Assembly: GCA_016200005.1 (NCBI GenBank)
Contig: JACQFP010000084.1
Coordinates: 1-64,000 of the forward strand
Length of the DNA: 64,000 nucleotides
Direction: 5' to 3'
Source: Verrucomicrobiota bacterium
GTDB lineage: Bacteria; Verrucomicrobiota; Verrucomicrobiia; Limisphaerales; PALSA-1396
Shown here piece after piece: positions 49,490 through 58,902 of the stretch. The first letter of the stretch is position 1, and each line of letters starts with the position of its first letter. The position numbers were made by a program, and so were the translations under genes. The notes beneath the pieces were generated by a model, which searched no databases, was not told where the DNA came from, and saw only the letters and a program-made list of their open reading frames with translations.

Positions 49490-49570
49490 AAGATCCCTAT
49501 AATACCTACGTTGAGCGCGGCCGGGAATTGTTATCGTCGAACGACTGCGTTTTTCGACACAACAGCAAAA

Positions 49571-50836
49571 TCAATAATTGTTCTTCTTGTAAGCTCCCAT
49601 CTCCGGCGCATCCGGATTCACCTCCGGCCCGAAGTAACGTAGCGTCACGAGTGGCTCGGTCTCGCTCGTGTTCTCGAACGTAACACCCGCCTTCGCGCCG
49701 TCTTCCGTGCAGAAGTACTCATCCTCGGTCAGTTCCGTGAAGCGAATGAGCTTCGGACTGTTCAGCGGCTGGCCGTTGATCTTGCCAGTGCCTTGCACGC
49801 AGATGAGGCCGTAAGCGCCCGTGTCCTTGATTTTGCATTTCACGCCGGGATCGACGGTCAGTTCCTTCGCCGTGAAGAGTTGATCGCCCTCAATCTTGCC
49901 ATAAACAATCCACCGGTCCACGTAACCGGCCTTGCGTGTGTCGGCCACGGGCACAGGTTCGAGGTAGTGATTGTCCTTGAAGTTCGGATCCACGTTCGCG
50001 TCCCAATCGAGTTGGTCCAAGATGAAGTCGAGATCGTGGTGTTTGTCCTTGGGCATGTCCTTCACGAGCAATTCCCACGGCACGTAACGGCCCTCGACCA
50101 TGCTTTGATACATGCCGAAAACGTCGCTGCCCCATTGCGGCTCGTAAGTGCAGAGCGAGCCGGGCGCGTGGAGAATACACGGCGGAATCAACCAGCCGGT
50201 GCCGGGCTTCAAACGATACGCCTTGGAAAGATCGAGAATGCCGTTGTCGCCCTTGTTCCAATCCTCAAGGCATTTGCGCACCTGCGCCTTGGTCGTGCCC
50301 GGCTCCAAGCCCATGAACGTGTAGGGAAAATTATTACCGACGTTGTTGTGCTGCGGCGGAAAGTAATAACTCTCCGGTTTGCCTTCCTGTCCGACGAGCT
50401 TCGCCTGTTTCGCGTTCTGATGCATGTGATGCGGAATCGGTCCCATGTTGTCGAAGAATTTGGAATAGACCGGCCACTTGGCATACTTCTTCCAGATCGT
50501 CTTGCCCACGAGCGCTGCACCGCAATCGGCGACTGCCTGCCGCAAGGTGAATCGCTCCTTGCCGACGACGCAATAACTCAGGCCCTCGTCGGACGCGCGA
50601 CCTTCATTGGCGGTTTCAGTCGTGGAGGCAAACCAGCGCTCGTCAATGCCGCCTCGATTTGCGCCGTAGGCGTAGGTGTCGTCGGGGTGGAGCTTGATGC
50701 GCAGACCAGGCTGGAGAAATGAGCGCGGCACCCAGTTGGGGGTGAGCCGCAGCAATCCTCCCGTGCGCGAAAGTTCGCTTTCGACACGTGGTTTGACATT
50801 TTTTGAGACAGTTTTGAGCGCGGTGACTGTGTTCAT
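49571..50836 (-). CDS. Cupin-family protein related to class I mannose-6-phosphate isomerase
   Basis: A 421-residue protein with two cupin halves: NMGPIPHHMHQNAKQAKLVGQEGK (metal-binding HxH), WLIPPCILHAPGSLCTYEPQWGSD, and later TGAYGLICVQGTGKINGQPL. It resembles PVC proteins annotated as cupin or mannose-6-phosphate isomerase-like, though the classical isomerase catalytic arginine is not obvious. It may act on a phosphosugar, matching nearby isomerase and Gfo/Idh genes. It stands alone between the M50 gene and a divergent NlpC-like protein. Confidence 0.82.
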   Translation of the reverse strand: MNTVTALKTVSKNVKPRVESELSRTGGLLRLTPNWVPRSFLQPGLRIKLHPDDTYAYGANRGGIDERWFASTTETANEGRASDEGLSYCVVGKERFTLRQAVADCGAALVGKTIWKKYAKWPVYSKFFDNMGPIPHHMHQNAKQAKLVGQEGKPESYYFPPQHNNVGNNFPYTFMGLEPGTTKAQVRKCLEDWNKGDNGILDLSKAYRLKPGTGWLIPPCILHAPGSLCTYEPQWGSDVFGMYQSMVEGRYVPWELLVKDMPKDKHHDLDFILDQLDWDANVDPNFKDNHYLEPVPVADTRKAGYVDRWIVYGKIEGDQLFTAKELTVDPGVKCKIKDTGAYGLICVQGTGKINGQPLNSPKLIRFTELTEDEYFCTEDGAKAGVTFENTSETEPLVTLRYFGPEVNPDAPEMGAYKKNNY

Positions 50837-50974
50837 AGTGGAATGTTTCTATAGGGTTGTGTCTGCATTTTGAAGTTTTTTTTGGTTTTTAATCAGGATT
50901 CTCAGCGTCGCACAATATCCATGTCGCGGCGTTAAAATTGCTGCCAAGTTTCACCGCAAGTCGCAATTGCCGCC

Positions 50975-52249
50975 ATGCAAAACTCAAATCAAGGTCTGAT
51001 TCGATGTGGACTGTTCTTCTGCCTGGGGATCACGGTAACGCTCGTCGGCATGTCGCTGGCGTTTCGTTCGCAGCTTGCCTCGGAACAGTGGCAGAGTTCG
51101 CCCCGGCGTGGTGGTCAGGTTCGCCGACCCCAGGTCGAAGAGACAGTGCCCCCGTGGGGACACATCGAATTCCTCAAAATCCCACTGATCAACCCGGATG
51201 AATTTTTTCCCGACCGTCCGCTGAGGCTCAAGAAGCCAGAGTGGTTCTTCGAAAACTTTTCTGAAGAGCGACTGCGCGAGTTTCTCCTGGCCTGCGATCT
51301 CTCGGCAGCAGAACAGGCGATCCTGTTGGACCATCGATGGTGGAATGCTGTCTCGAATGGCTGCGTCCTCCTGCCACCCACCGAGGTTCTGTGGTCGCTT
51401 AATGGTCTGGCGCGCCAACAGATTTATTCCACGCTGGGAAAAAGTCCGCGCAATTACCCGCAGACTTACCCATTTCGCTTTCCGCCCGACGGTCTGGAAA
51501 AGCGCTTTAGTGAAAGCAGACTGTCGCGCGCCCGACTCGGGTTGATCCGCAAACTGACATACTCGGACAGTGGGTGCGTTTGTTTTGCTGACCTGCAACT
51601 GCTTTGCGGCGTGTTCGCGCCGCGGGAGTTTGCTCAAGCCGTCGCAGCCCTGTATCAAGTGCCGGCGTATCGCCTGCGACTTCGGATGATGCCGGACTCT
51701 GACGTGGACAGTCTCGTGAAGTATTGGGGCAAGGGCGGGCGTGAGAAAATCATCAAGCCGTTGCTGGATTCTCTCGCCCATGTGCCCGGCGGCGCTTCCA
51801 TAAGTGTTTCGAGCCTGCTGCCTCCTTTTGCGCGGTTGAGGCTTTATACGTTTCCCGATTCATGGGATGATCCCACTACGACGAAGGAAGACTGTCTTTT
51901 CACCGCCCTGAACTTCTTCAATCGAGCGGCCGACACGAACCTGTTCAACCGCGAATACGCCGGTCAGGTCTTTCATTCCGACTATGTTCGCATCAACGAC
52001 GAGCCGACCCTGGGTGATCTCGTCGTCCTCTTTAATCCAGCCGGTGAGGCCATCCATTGCTGCGTTTATATCGCGGCTGATTTTGTATTCACGAAAAACG
52101 GGATAAACAATCTTCAACCCTGGGTTTTGATGCGGATATCCGACATGACGGCCTGTTACCCTGCTGAACAAGAAGCGCACGTCGTGATCCTGCGTCGCAA
52201 GACGGAAATTGAAACAGCCACCATGACTTTGAGTGGAGGGCCGCCTTAA
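50975..52249 (+). CDS. Membrane-anchored protein with possible NlpC/P60-like C-terminal domain
   Basis: A 424-residue protein with one N-terminal hydrophobic helix (GLFFCLGITVTLVGMSLAF), so the bulk is outside the cytoplasm. The middle region is helical and unrecognised. Near residue 305, KEDCLFTALNFFNRA is followed by LGDLVVLFNPAGEAIHCCVYIAADF, which has the spacing of NlpC/P60 cysteine peptidases: a Cys opening a helix, then GDLV and a His on a strand. I infer a papain-like fold, perhaps a wall or peptide hydrolase. This is a motif-level reading, not a family match. Confidence 0.72.
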   Translation: MQNSNQGLIRCGLFFCLGITVTLVGMSLAFRSQLASEQWQSSPRRGGQVRRPQVEETVPPWGHIEFLKIPLINPDEFFPDRPLRLKKPEWFFENFSEERLREFLLACDLSAAEQAILLDHRWWNAVSNGCVLLPPTEVLWSLNGLARQQIYSTLGKSPRNYPQTYPFRFPPDGLEKRFSESRLSRARLGLIRKLTYSDSGCVCFADLQLLCGVFAPREFAQAVAALYQVPAYRLRLRMMPDSDVDSLVKYWGKGGREKIIKPLLDSLAHVPGGASISVSSLLPPFARLRLYTFPDSWDDPTTTKEDCLFTALNFFNRAADTNLFNREYAGQVFHSDYVRINDEPTLGDLVVLFNPAGEAIHCCVYIAADFVFTKNGINNLQPWVLMRISDMTACYPAEQEAHVVILRRKTEIETATMTLSGGPP

Positions 52250-52321
52250 AACTGATCGAGGCCGTGGGCTTTCAAGCAAACCGGCCGGAGAGCAGCAGTT
52301 TCACCCAGCATTGCCGAAACC

Positions 52322-52801
52322 TCACTCCTCACCTTCGTAATAGTCTGCTGCCTTCATCCGGAACGTCGGCGGATCGTCCCAGGAGACGCCCCATTTGTTG
52401 GAGTCGGGATAATGATAAAAGTCCGCGGGCGCATTGTTGGCAATGACGTAATACAGCAAGTCCTCCCTGCCGGTGTTGTTGATCTGATGCGGCTCACCGG
52501 GCGGATTCATGACGCAATCGCCCGGTTTGAGACTGCGCGTCACCTTGCCGGCGCGGACTTTACCCGTGCCGGAAATGATCAGGTAAAACTCCCATTCCGC
52601 GGCGTGACTGTGAAAGGGAAAGTTTTTCGCGCCGGGCGGCATGCGGATCAACTCAACCTCGAACGGCACGCCCGGCGGCAGTTTCGGCCCGGTCTTCGCG
52701 CTGCGAAATGCCAGGGCCACATCGCGACGGAAACGGTGATAATCGCCTTTCGGTGATTTGCGTTCAATCCACGGGATGTCGTTGAGGTTGACCTTTTTCA
52801 T
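52322..52801 (-). CDS. Single-domain cupin protein
   Basis: A 159-residue protein with NFPFHSHAAEWEFYLIISGTGKVR (metal ligands His, His and Glu), then GDCVMNPPGEPHQI (last His). It follows the cupin_2 plan of small metal-binding enzymes or sensors. The gene is eleven bases downstream of the large cytochrome-type gene and probably shares its transcript. Confidence 0.92.
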   Translation of the reverse strand: MKKVNLNDIPWIERKSPKGDYHRFRRDVALAFRSAKTGPKLPPGVPFEVELIRMPPGAKNFPFHSHAAEWEFYLIISGTGKVRAGKVTRSLKPGDCVMNPPGEPHQINNTGREDLLYYVIANNAPADFYHYPDSNKWGVSWDDPPTFRMKAADYYEGEE

Positions 52802-52812
52802 CCGCGACCGCG

Positions 52813-55368
52813 TCAGTTTTTGGCGCTCTTGAACGCTGGCGCGTTTTCTTTTCCACCCGATTCGAGGTAGGCCAGTAAATCCAAAATCTCTTCCTTCGAC
52901 AGACCACTCACCAGCCCGGTGGGCATCGGCGAGAGCTTGGACGCCTGCCGTTTTTGAATGTCCGCCTTTGGGATTTCGGCGCGCTCACCCGTCAACGGAT
53001 TGACGAGCAGCACCACTGCTTTGTCACCTTCTTCCAGAATGCGTCCAGTGACATCCTCGCCGTCCGTCTTAGTGAGCGTCATGTTTTGATACTGTTCTGA
53101 AAGCACTTTGGATGGTTCGATGATCGAATCCAGAATGTCGCGACGAGTGAAGCGGCTGGAAATCGCCGTCAGATCCGGACCAACGGCGCCGCCTTCATTG
53201 CCGAACCGATGGCAGGTGATGCATTGCGCGGCGGCGAAGGCTTCCTTGCCCTTCGCAAACGAACGGCCTTTGCCCACTTGATCCAGTAACGGCAGCAGGT
53301 CATCCATGTTCCATTCCTTGACGAAGGCGCGCGTGGCTGCCGGAGGTTTGACGGCCGTCGATTGAGCGGTGAGGACCGTCGCAAGCCCCGCGCGTTCTTG
53401 ATCAGTCAAATTTTCGACGGCCTGCCGGCGGAAATTCCCGATGAATTTTGGGAAACTGGAGCCGTCGCTGTAATCGCGTCCAGCGTCCTTGAACCATTGT
53501 ACCAATTCCGCCGGATGATTCAACCCGGCGCGGCCCTGGTTATACCAACTGAAACAATGCTTGCGCTGTTCCATTGTCCAGCCGGTCTTGAGAGTCCGCA
53601 GGCTGAATAGGTAATGAATCTGCTCCTCCTGTGTCGGCGCGGCATCGAGCAACGCCAGCGTCTTCGTCACGACATCCGGTGCTTCCAGATAAATCAACAA
53701 CTGTGACAACTCGCGATTGAGCGGCCAGCTTTTCGCCGGATATTGACGGTCGAGCTTTTCGGTCGCCAGCTTGACCAGATCATCGGACGGACGGCCTTGG
53801 CGGGCGAAGCTGACTTCGATCACGCGAAATTTTTCGAGCTTCTGTGCTTCATCGAGCGAATCGAGTGGAAACTTTTTGAGCGCGCCCAGCAATTCTGCCT
53901 GCAACTCCTTTCCGCCATAACGCGCCAGCGCCAGCAGCGCAGTCAGGGCGGCCGTCGGCTTGGTCTCGGTGAGCGCTTTGTCCTTCCACTCGGCAACCGG
54001 CTGTGATTCGACCGCGATGCGCGCGGCGTAACGAATGAAGCGGTCGTCGCTGTTCAAGTGCGGCCAGGCAAACGCGACCGCCTTGGGATTCTGGTGACCG
54101 TGAAAAGCCTCGAGTTGGTGACGCAAAGCGCGCGCGTCGGCCGCGGATTTCTCGGCACGCAATTCCTCCTTCGATTTCTTCGGCTCGTTGACGCTTTGCC
54201 CGACATAGGTCACCCGATAAAGGCCCGACTGGGTTCCGCGTCCGCCGGTCGTGAAATACATCGCGCCGTCCTTGCCAAATTCAAGGTCAGTCACGTTGAG
54301 TGGCTTGCCTTGGACAAACGGTTCGAAAGTTCCGACGTAAGTTGCGCCCTTGGGAGTGAGGTGAACCGCGAAGATGCGTCCATAAGACCAATCCATCATG
54401 AAGAACGCTTTTTGATATTTCTTCGGGAACTTGCTGTTCGTTCCGAACTTCACGCCCGTCGGCGAGCCGATGCCGATATTGACCACGGGCGGCAAGCTGT
54501 CCTCATAATATTCCGGCCACTTGGCTGTGCCCTCGCGGAAACCATTATCGCCGCCGCTCACCAGATGGCACGCGCGGGTTGGTCGATACCACGGCATGCC
54601 CCAGTCCCATTCCATGTCGCTGTCGAACCCGAAGAGTTCACCTTCGGAATTGAATGCGATGTCGTAAGTGTTCCGTTCGCCAGACGCGAAGAGTTCCGCG
54701 TTCTTGCCGTCGAGGTCCATGCGCAAAACGAAACCGCCGGGTGGTTTCTTGCCCGCGCCAAATCCGTTGCCGTCCTCGGCTCGCGGCAGAACGATGTCGT
54801 CGGCGTAGTTTTTGTGCGGCGACGAAGGCAGCAGGTCGGTCGGCACGCCGACGAAGTTACCGCAAACGGTGTAGAGCTTTTTGTCCGGACCCAGCACAAT
54901 GCCATGCGCGCCGTGTTCACCATTGCCGCCCTGCCATTTCCGCAACAACTCCACGCTGTCGAACTGGTCGTCACCATTGGTGTCGCGCAGGCGGTAGAGG
55001 TGGTAGCCTTCATCGCCCTGGCCGTTGACGTACAGACTGTCGTTGGCGTAGAGCAGGCCCATCGCGCCGCGCACAGGCAGATCAATCTTCTCCAGCTTGG
55101 CGACGTGGCCGCTGGCGTCGAGGGTCAGGCGCAGCATTGGTTCTTTATTTTGCGGCGAAATAATCAACCGGCCTTTCGGGTCGATCGTCATGCTGACCCA
55201 CGAGCCTTCGCCGGTCTCGGCTGATTTGAGCAGCTCGACCTTGAAACCGGGCAGCACCGTGAGCGATTCGGCGGGCGTGGCCTCACGCGCGCCAAGCCCG
55301 GAAGTCGAGGTGGCGAAAACGAGGATGCCGAGAAAGGCGTTGAGGAGGAGAATTTTGATATGCTTCAT
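52813..55368 (-). CDS. PVC-type membrane-bound dehydrogenase with C-terminal c-type cytochrome
   Basis: About 851 residues. It has a signal or anchor segment (MKHIKILLLNAFLGILVFA), then a propeller-like sorbosone-dehydrogenase region (LTVLPGFKVELLKSAETGEG, GAHGIVLGPDKKLYTVCGN, WGMPWYRPTRACHLV), a HEAT-like middle part and a C-terminal cytochrome with ITCHRFGNEGGAVGPDLTAIS (CITCH haem site) ending LAYLESGGK. It probably oxidises a sugar in the periplasm and passes electrons to the attached haem. The Met at 55368 begins the signal; the open upstream part to 55494 is not protein-like. Confidence 0.9.
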   Translation of the reverse strand: MKHIKILLLNAFLGILVFATSTSGLGAREATPAESLTVLPGFKVELLKSAETGEGSWVSMTIDPKGRLIISPQNKEPMLRLTLDASGHVAKLEKIDLPVRGAMGLLYANDSLYVNGQGDEGYHLYRLRDTNGDDQFDSVELLRKWQGGNGEHGAHGIVLGPDKKLYTVCGNFVGVPTDLLPSSPHKNYADDIVLPRAEDGNGFGAGKKPPGGFVLRMDLDGKNAELFASGERNTYDIAFNSEGELFGFDSDMEWDWGMPWYRPTRACHLVSGGDNGFREGTAKWPEYYEDSLPPVVNIGIGSPTGVKFGTNSKFPKKYQKAFFMMDWSYGRIFAVHLTPKGATYVGTFEPFVQGKPLNVTDLEFGKDGAMYFTTGGRGTQSGLYRVTYVGQSVNEPKKSKEELRAEKSAADARALRHQLEAFHGHQNPKAVAFAWPHLNSDDRFIRYAARIAVESQPVAEWKDKALTETKPTAALTALLALARYGGKELQAELLGALKKFPLDSLDEAQKLEKFRVIEVSFARQGRPSDDLVKLATEKLDRQYPAKSWPLNRELSQLLIYLEAPDVVTKTLALLDAAPTQEEQIHYLFSLRTLKTGWTMEQRKHCFSWYNQGRAGLNHPAELVQWFKDAGRDYSDGSSFPKFIGNFRRQAVENLTDQERAGLATVLTAQSTAVKPPAATRAFVKEWNMDDLLPLLDQVGKGRSFAKGKEAFAAAQCITCHRFGNEGGAVGPDLTAISSRFTRRDILDSIIEPSKVLSEQYQNMTLTKTDGEDVTGRILEEGDKAVVLLVNPLTGERAEIPKADIQKRQASKLSPMPTGLVSGLSKEEILDLLAYLESGGKENAPAFKSAKN

Positions 55369-55482
55369 AAATTGTCGCAGACGTTTTAGTTCGATCCCAT
55401 TCAGGAGTTGTTCGTTCAAGATATTTATTGGCAGCGGAAAAGCGCAAGGAGTTTCTTGATTGGTGGGTGAGAGTGATGGGCT

Positions 55483-55536
55483 GTTGGAGTTCACGCTTCA
55501 GCGTGTTCCCGGACAAGCTGACGATTGAACTCCAAC
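55483..55536. repeat. Inverted repeat, REP-like
   Basis: Arms GTTGGAGTTCA (55483-55493) and TGAACTCCAAC (55526-55536) are perfectly complementary, with a smaller ACGCT/AGCGT hairpin next to the left arm. It lies in the spacer between the dehydrogenase and the CbiX-like gene. The shape resembles dispersed palindromic elements. The word GTTCACGCTTCAGCGTG may recur elsewhere in the genome. Confidence 0.6.
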
Positions 55537-55576
55537 GTTACTTGCGCACAGCGTCCACTTGCGTTAACGATTTCAT

Positions 55577-56446
55577 GTGGCAACATATGATTTCTCCGAT
55601 GCAGCCCTGGTACTGGTGGGCCACGGCTCAACGTTGAATGCTGAATCTGCCGCGCCGACTTATCAACATGCGGACGAGTTGCGGAGGCGCGGTCTTTTCG
55701 CGCAAGTGGCCGAATCTTTCTGGAAACTGGAACCCTCCATTGTTGGTGTACTGCGTGGCGTCTTTGCGTCGCGGATCTTCGTCGTGCCGCTGTTCATCAG
55801 CGAAGGGTATTTTACGGAAGAGGTCATTCCACGCGAGCTTGGTTTTGCAATTCAAAATTCAAAATGCAAAACTAAAAATTTCCCGCTCGTTCAACAGCGC
55901 GGCAGTCAGACGGTTTACTATTGCGGTCCGGTTGGCACTCACGACAGCATGACCAACGTCATCCTCGCCCGCGCACAGGAGATCGTGGCAAAGTTTCCAT
56001 TTCCGCGCGCGCCGAAACCCGGCGACACGGCGCTGTTCATCGCCGGGCACGGCACCGGCAACAACGAAAACTCCCGCAAAGCCATCGAACGTCAGGTCGA
56101 GATCATCCGTGCGCGGAATATTTACGCGGAAGTGCATCCTGTGTTCATGGAGGAAGAGCCGCGCATCGGAGATTGCTACCGGATGGCGTCGGCAAAGAAT
56201 CTCGTGATGGTGCCGTTTTTCATCAGCGACGGGTTGCATTCATTCGAGGACATTCCGGAAATGCTGGGGGAGCCGGAACAAATCGTGCAGGAGCGGTTGC
56301 AAAGCGGCCAGCCCACCTGGCGCAACCCCACGGAGAAACACGGCAAGCTCGTCTGGTATTCGCCCAGCATCGGCAGCGAGCCGCTGATTGCGGAGGTGAT
56401 TTTGGAGCGCATCCGCGAGTGCGCGAGTATGAAGGCCGGAGGATAG
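55577..56446 (+). CDS. CbiX/sirohydrochlorin chelatase-like protein with a low-complexity insertion
   Basis: A 289-residue protein with two CbiX-type halves: ALVLVGHGSTLNAESAAPTYQ and, near residue 155, ALFIAGHGTGNNENSRKAIERQ, each with the metal-binding His of the GHG motif. IFVVPLFISEGYFTEEVIP and LVMVPFFISDGLHSFEDIP are the matching strands of the two halves. It may insert cobalt or iron into a tetrapyrrole. After ELGFAIQ there is NSKCKTKNFPLVQQ, made by a run of AATTCAAAATTC words, a spacer-type repeat inside the gene. The start is the ATG at 55577. Confidence 0.85.
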   Translation: MATYDFSDAALVLVGHGSTLNAESAAPTYQHADELRRRGLFAQVAESFWKLEPSIVGVLRGVFASRIFVVPLFISEGYFTEEVIPRELGFAIQNSKCKTKNFPLVQQRGSQTVYYCGPVGTHDSMTNVILARAQEIVAKFPFPRAPKPGDTALFIAGHGTGNNENSRKAIERQVEIIRARNIYAEVHPVFMEEEPRIGDCYRMASAKNLVMVPFFISDGLHSFEDIPEMLGEPEQIVQERLQSGQPTWRNPTEKHGKLVWYSPSIGSEPLIAEVILERIRECASMKAGG

Positions 56447-56508
56447 GAGTTGAAAAGGCGGCGTTTTCTATCTTCCATCCTCCATCCTCCACCCTCTATC
56501 TTCTTTCC

Positions 56509-57393
56509 ATGCACTGGCAGAAAATCACTTTGATCGGCGTCGGCTTGCTCGGCGGCTCGTTGGGGCTGGCCATCAAGCAGCGTCGCCTCGCCGGCGCAGT
56601 GCATGGCTTTGTCCGGCGCAGCGCGAGCATTGCCGAATGTGAAGCGCTCAGGGTGGTGGATCACGCCACGCTTGATCTCCCTCGCGCCGTTGAGAATGCC
56701 GATTTGATCATCCTTTGCACGCCGATCGCGCAGATGCGCCCGGTGACGGAACAGATGTTGCCCGTGATCAAACGCGGCGCGATCGTTACTGACGTCGGCA
56801 GCGTGAAGGGGAGCGTGATCCAGGAGTTGGAACCGCTCGTGACAAGTGTGGGCGCGCATTTCATCGGCAGTCATCCGATGGCGGGTGCGGAAAAAATGGG
56901 CGTGAGCGCCGCCCGCGCCGATCTGTTTGAAAAATCCGTTTGCGTGATCACTCCAACGGCGAATTCGGACGACGCAGCCGTCGGCCAGGTCGAAGAGTTT
57001 TGGCGCTCAGTCGGTGCGCGACCGCTTCGACTCACTACCGAGATTCACGACGAACTGGTCAGCCGTTCCAGCCATTTGGCGCACGTCGTGGCAGCGGAAC
57101 TGGCCAATTACGTCCTCAGCCCGGCACACCCCAAAGAACAGGCGATGCTCTGCGCCAACGGATTTCGCGACACCACGCGCATCGCGTCCGGTTCGCCGGA
57201 GATGTGGCGCGATATCGCGCTGGCGAATCGCGAACACCTGGCGCGGGTGCTTGGCGTGTTCATCGAAGATTTGCAGGAGTTCCAAATCGCTTTGAGAGAC
57301 GGCGACCAGAAACTCATCGCGGAATTCTTTGAAAACGCCAAGCAACGCCGCGATCAATGGTGCGGGCAGGCCGCGTCGTCGTCGCCGGAATGA
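56509..57393 (+). CDS. tyrA: Prephenate/arogenate dehydrogenase
   Basis: A 294-residue protein with the Rossmann start MHWQKITLIGVGLLGGSLGLA, LIILCTPIAQMRPV, VTDVGSVKGSV, FIGSHPMAGAEKMG (with the catalytic His) and a C-terminal helical half including SSHLAHVVAAELAN. It makes the tyrosine precursor from prephenate or arogenate. Its stop is 13 bases before aroA, so the two shikimate-pathway genes are probably cotranscribed. It follows a spacer of repeated CCATCCTCC words. Confidence 0.94.
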   Translation: MHWQKITLIGVGLLGGSLGLAIKQRRLAGAVHGFVRRSASIAECEALRVVDHATLDLPRAVENADLIILCTPIAQMRPVTEQMLPVIKRGAIVTDVGSVKGSVIQELEPLVTSVGAHFIGSHPMAGAEKMGVSAARADLFEKSVCVITPTANSDDAAVGQVEEFWRSVGARPLRLTTEIHDELVSRSSHLAHVVAAELANYVLSPAHPKEQAMLCANGFRDTTRIASGSPEMWRDIALANREHLARVLGVFIEDLQEFQIALRDGDQKLIAEFFENAKQRRDQWCGQAASSSPE

Positions 57394-57405
57394 ACACCGC
57401 GCTTC

Positions 57406-58902
57406 ATGCCGCTTCCTGATCTCATCGAAATCGTACCGCTCGACAAGCCGGTGCGCGCAGAAATAACCGTGCCCGGCTCGAAGAGCATTACGAACCGCGC
57501 GCTGATTCTGGCGGCGTTGGCGGAGGGCGAAGTCACTTTGGAGGGCGCGCTGTGGAGCGAAGACACGCAAGTGATGGTCGAGGCGCTTCGGAAACTTGGC
57601 TTTGACGTAAGAGTTGAGGCCGATCCAAACGAGTTCTGCAATCGCACCATTACCGTCACGGGTCTTGGCGGAAAAATTCCGAACGCGGGAACAGCGGAAA
57701 AGCCGTTGGAACTTTTTGTGGGCAACGCGGGAACAGCGGCGCGATTTTTGTCCGCGTTGGTTTGTTTGGGGAACGGGGTTTATCGGCTGCACGGCGTTCC
57801 TCGAATGCATGATCGGCCGCAGGCAGCGTTGTTCAAAGCATTGCGTGAGCTTGGCTATCGGGTGGATTCGCCGAATGACAGACTGCCGGCGATCATTTTC
57901 GGGTGTAGCAGCCGACGTGAGTCGGCTCACTCTTCACAATCTGAAATGAGTCAGAGCCGACTCACGTCGGCTGCTACGAGTGGAGGAGTGCGCTCCTGCA
58001 CCGTGAGCATCGAGGAGAGTTCGCAATTTGCCTCGGCGTTGTTGCTGTGTTCGAGAATCGGCGGCTGGCAGGTCAAGGTCGTTGGTGAGAATGCCGAGGA
58101 ATCGCCTTACGTTGCGATGACTGCGAAACTCATCGATGCTTTACCAAACCGTGGCGGCAAATTTCAAATTGAGCCGGACGCTTCCAGCGGAAGCTATTTT
58201 TTGGCGGCGGGTCATGCTGAACTGATGGAAAAGTCCGAATTCCACTCTGAGGATGGCTTGCGTCATGAGATGAAATTCACCTCACGGTTGACAGTGCAAA
58301 TTGTCAACTGGCCTTTTTCAAGCTGGCAGATGGACGAAAGGTTCCTTGAGCATTTCTCTGAAATGGAGAGCAGAACTCGACATTATGCTGCTACGTTCTT
58401 TGGACTGAGCGATTCTGAGATCGACGAAATCGTGGCCGAATCGCTGGATCGAGATATTAGGCAGGTCATTTCACGCCGCGATGAATTGGGCGATAGCATT
58501 ATGACTGCAATTGCGCTCGCGCCGCTTTTAACCGAACCGATTCGCTTCACTGACTTGGGTCGTCTTCGTGTCCAGGAATGCGAGCGCGTCGCCGCCTTGC
58601 GTACTGAATTAACCAAGTGCGGCGCGAAGGTCGTCGAGGAAGGCGACACGCTGACGGTTTATCCCTCGCAACTCCACGGCGAGGAAATCGAAACCTACAA
58701 CGATCATCGCATGGCGATGTGTTTCGCGATTCTGGGATTGAAAGTGCCGGGGATAAAAATCAAAAATCCCGCGTGCGTGAAGAAAACATTCCCGAACTTT
58801 TTCCAGAAACTCGCCGCGCCGCCGCCGTCCGGCTTGGGCGCGACGATTCTGGACGCGAAGACCGGGCGGAAATTGGCAGTGGATGAATTATTTGCGGAGT
58901 GA
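57406..58902 (+). CDS. aroA: 3-phosphoshikimate 1-carboxyvinyltransferase (EPSP synthase), enlarged
   Basis: A 498-residue protein, longer than the usual ~430. Conserved parts are VPGSKSITNRALILAALAEG, LFVGNAGTAARFLSALV, HDRPQAALFKALRELG, SSQFASALLL, IEPDASSGSYFLA, LGDSIMTAIALAPL, RFTDLGRLRVQECERVAALR and TYNDHRMAMCFAILGL. A perfect inverted repeat (57905-57977) is translated in frame between PAIIFG and SCTVSIEESSQ. A second non-standard stretch lies between SSWQMDERF and DELGDSIM. Catalytic residues remain, so the enzyme is probably active. It follows tyrA closely. Confidence 0.93.
   Translation: MPLPDLIEIVPLDKPVRAEITVPGSKSITNRALILAALAEGEVTLEGALWSEDTQVMVEALRKLGFDVRVEADPNEFCNRTITVTGLGGKIPNAGTAEKPLELFVGNAGTAARFLSALVCLGNGVYRLHGVPRMHDRPQAALFKALRELGYRVDSPNDRLPAIIFGCSSRRESAHSSQSEMSQSRLTSAATSGGVRSCTVSIEESSQFASALLLCSRIGGWQVKVVGENAEESPYVAMTAKLIDALPNRGGKFQIEPDASSGSYFLAAGHAELMEKSEFHSEDGLRHEMKFTSRLTVQIVNWPFSSWQMDERFLEHFSEMESRTRHYAATFFGLSDSEIDEIVAESLDRDIRQVISRRDELGDSIMTAIALAPLLTEPIRFTDLGRLRVQECERVAALRTELTKCGAKVVEEGDTLTVYPSQLHGEEIETYNDHRMAMCFAILGLKVPGIKIKNPACVKKTFPNFFQKLAAPPPSGLGATILDAKTGRKLAVDELFAE
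57905..57977. mobile_element. Perfect 24-bp inverted-repeat element inside aroA
   Basis: Two 24-nt arms at 57905-57928 and 57954-57977 are exact reverse complements around a 25-nt centre. Each arm holds its own smaller GCCGAC/GTCGGC hairpin, so the unit can fold as one long or two short hairpins. A further hairpin (GGAG-TGCG-CTCC) follows directly. It is in frame and adds about 25-30 residues to EPSP synthase. Its shape suits a non-autonomous REP-like or MITE-like palindrome; no target duplication is obvious. Confidence 0.7.

Noticed and set aside
54058-55224. A 388-residue plus-strand frame opposite the dehydrogenase-cytochrome gene
   Set aside because: Antisense to a well-supported protein with signal, propeller and haem site; no signature of its own.
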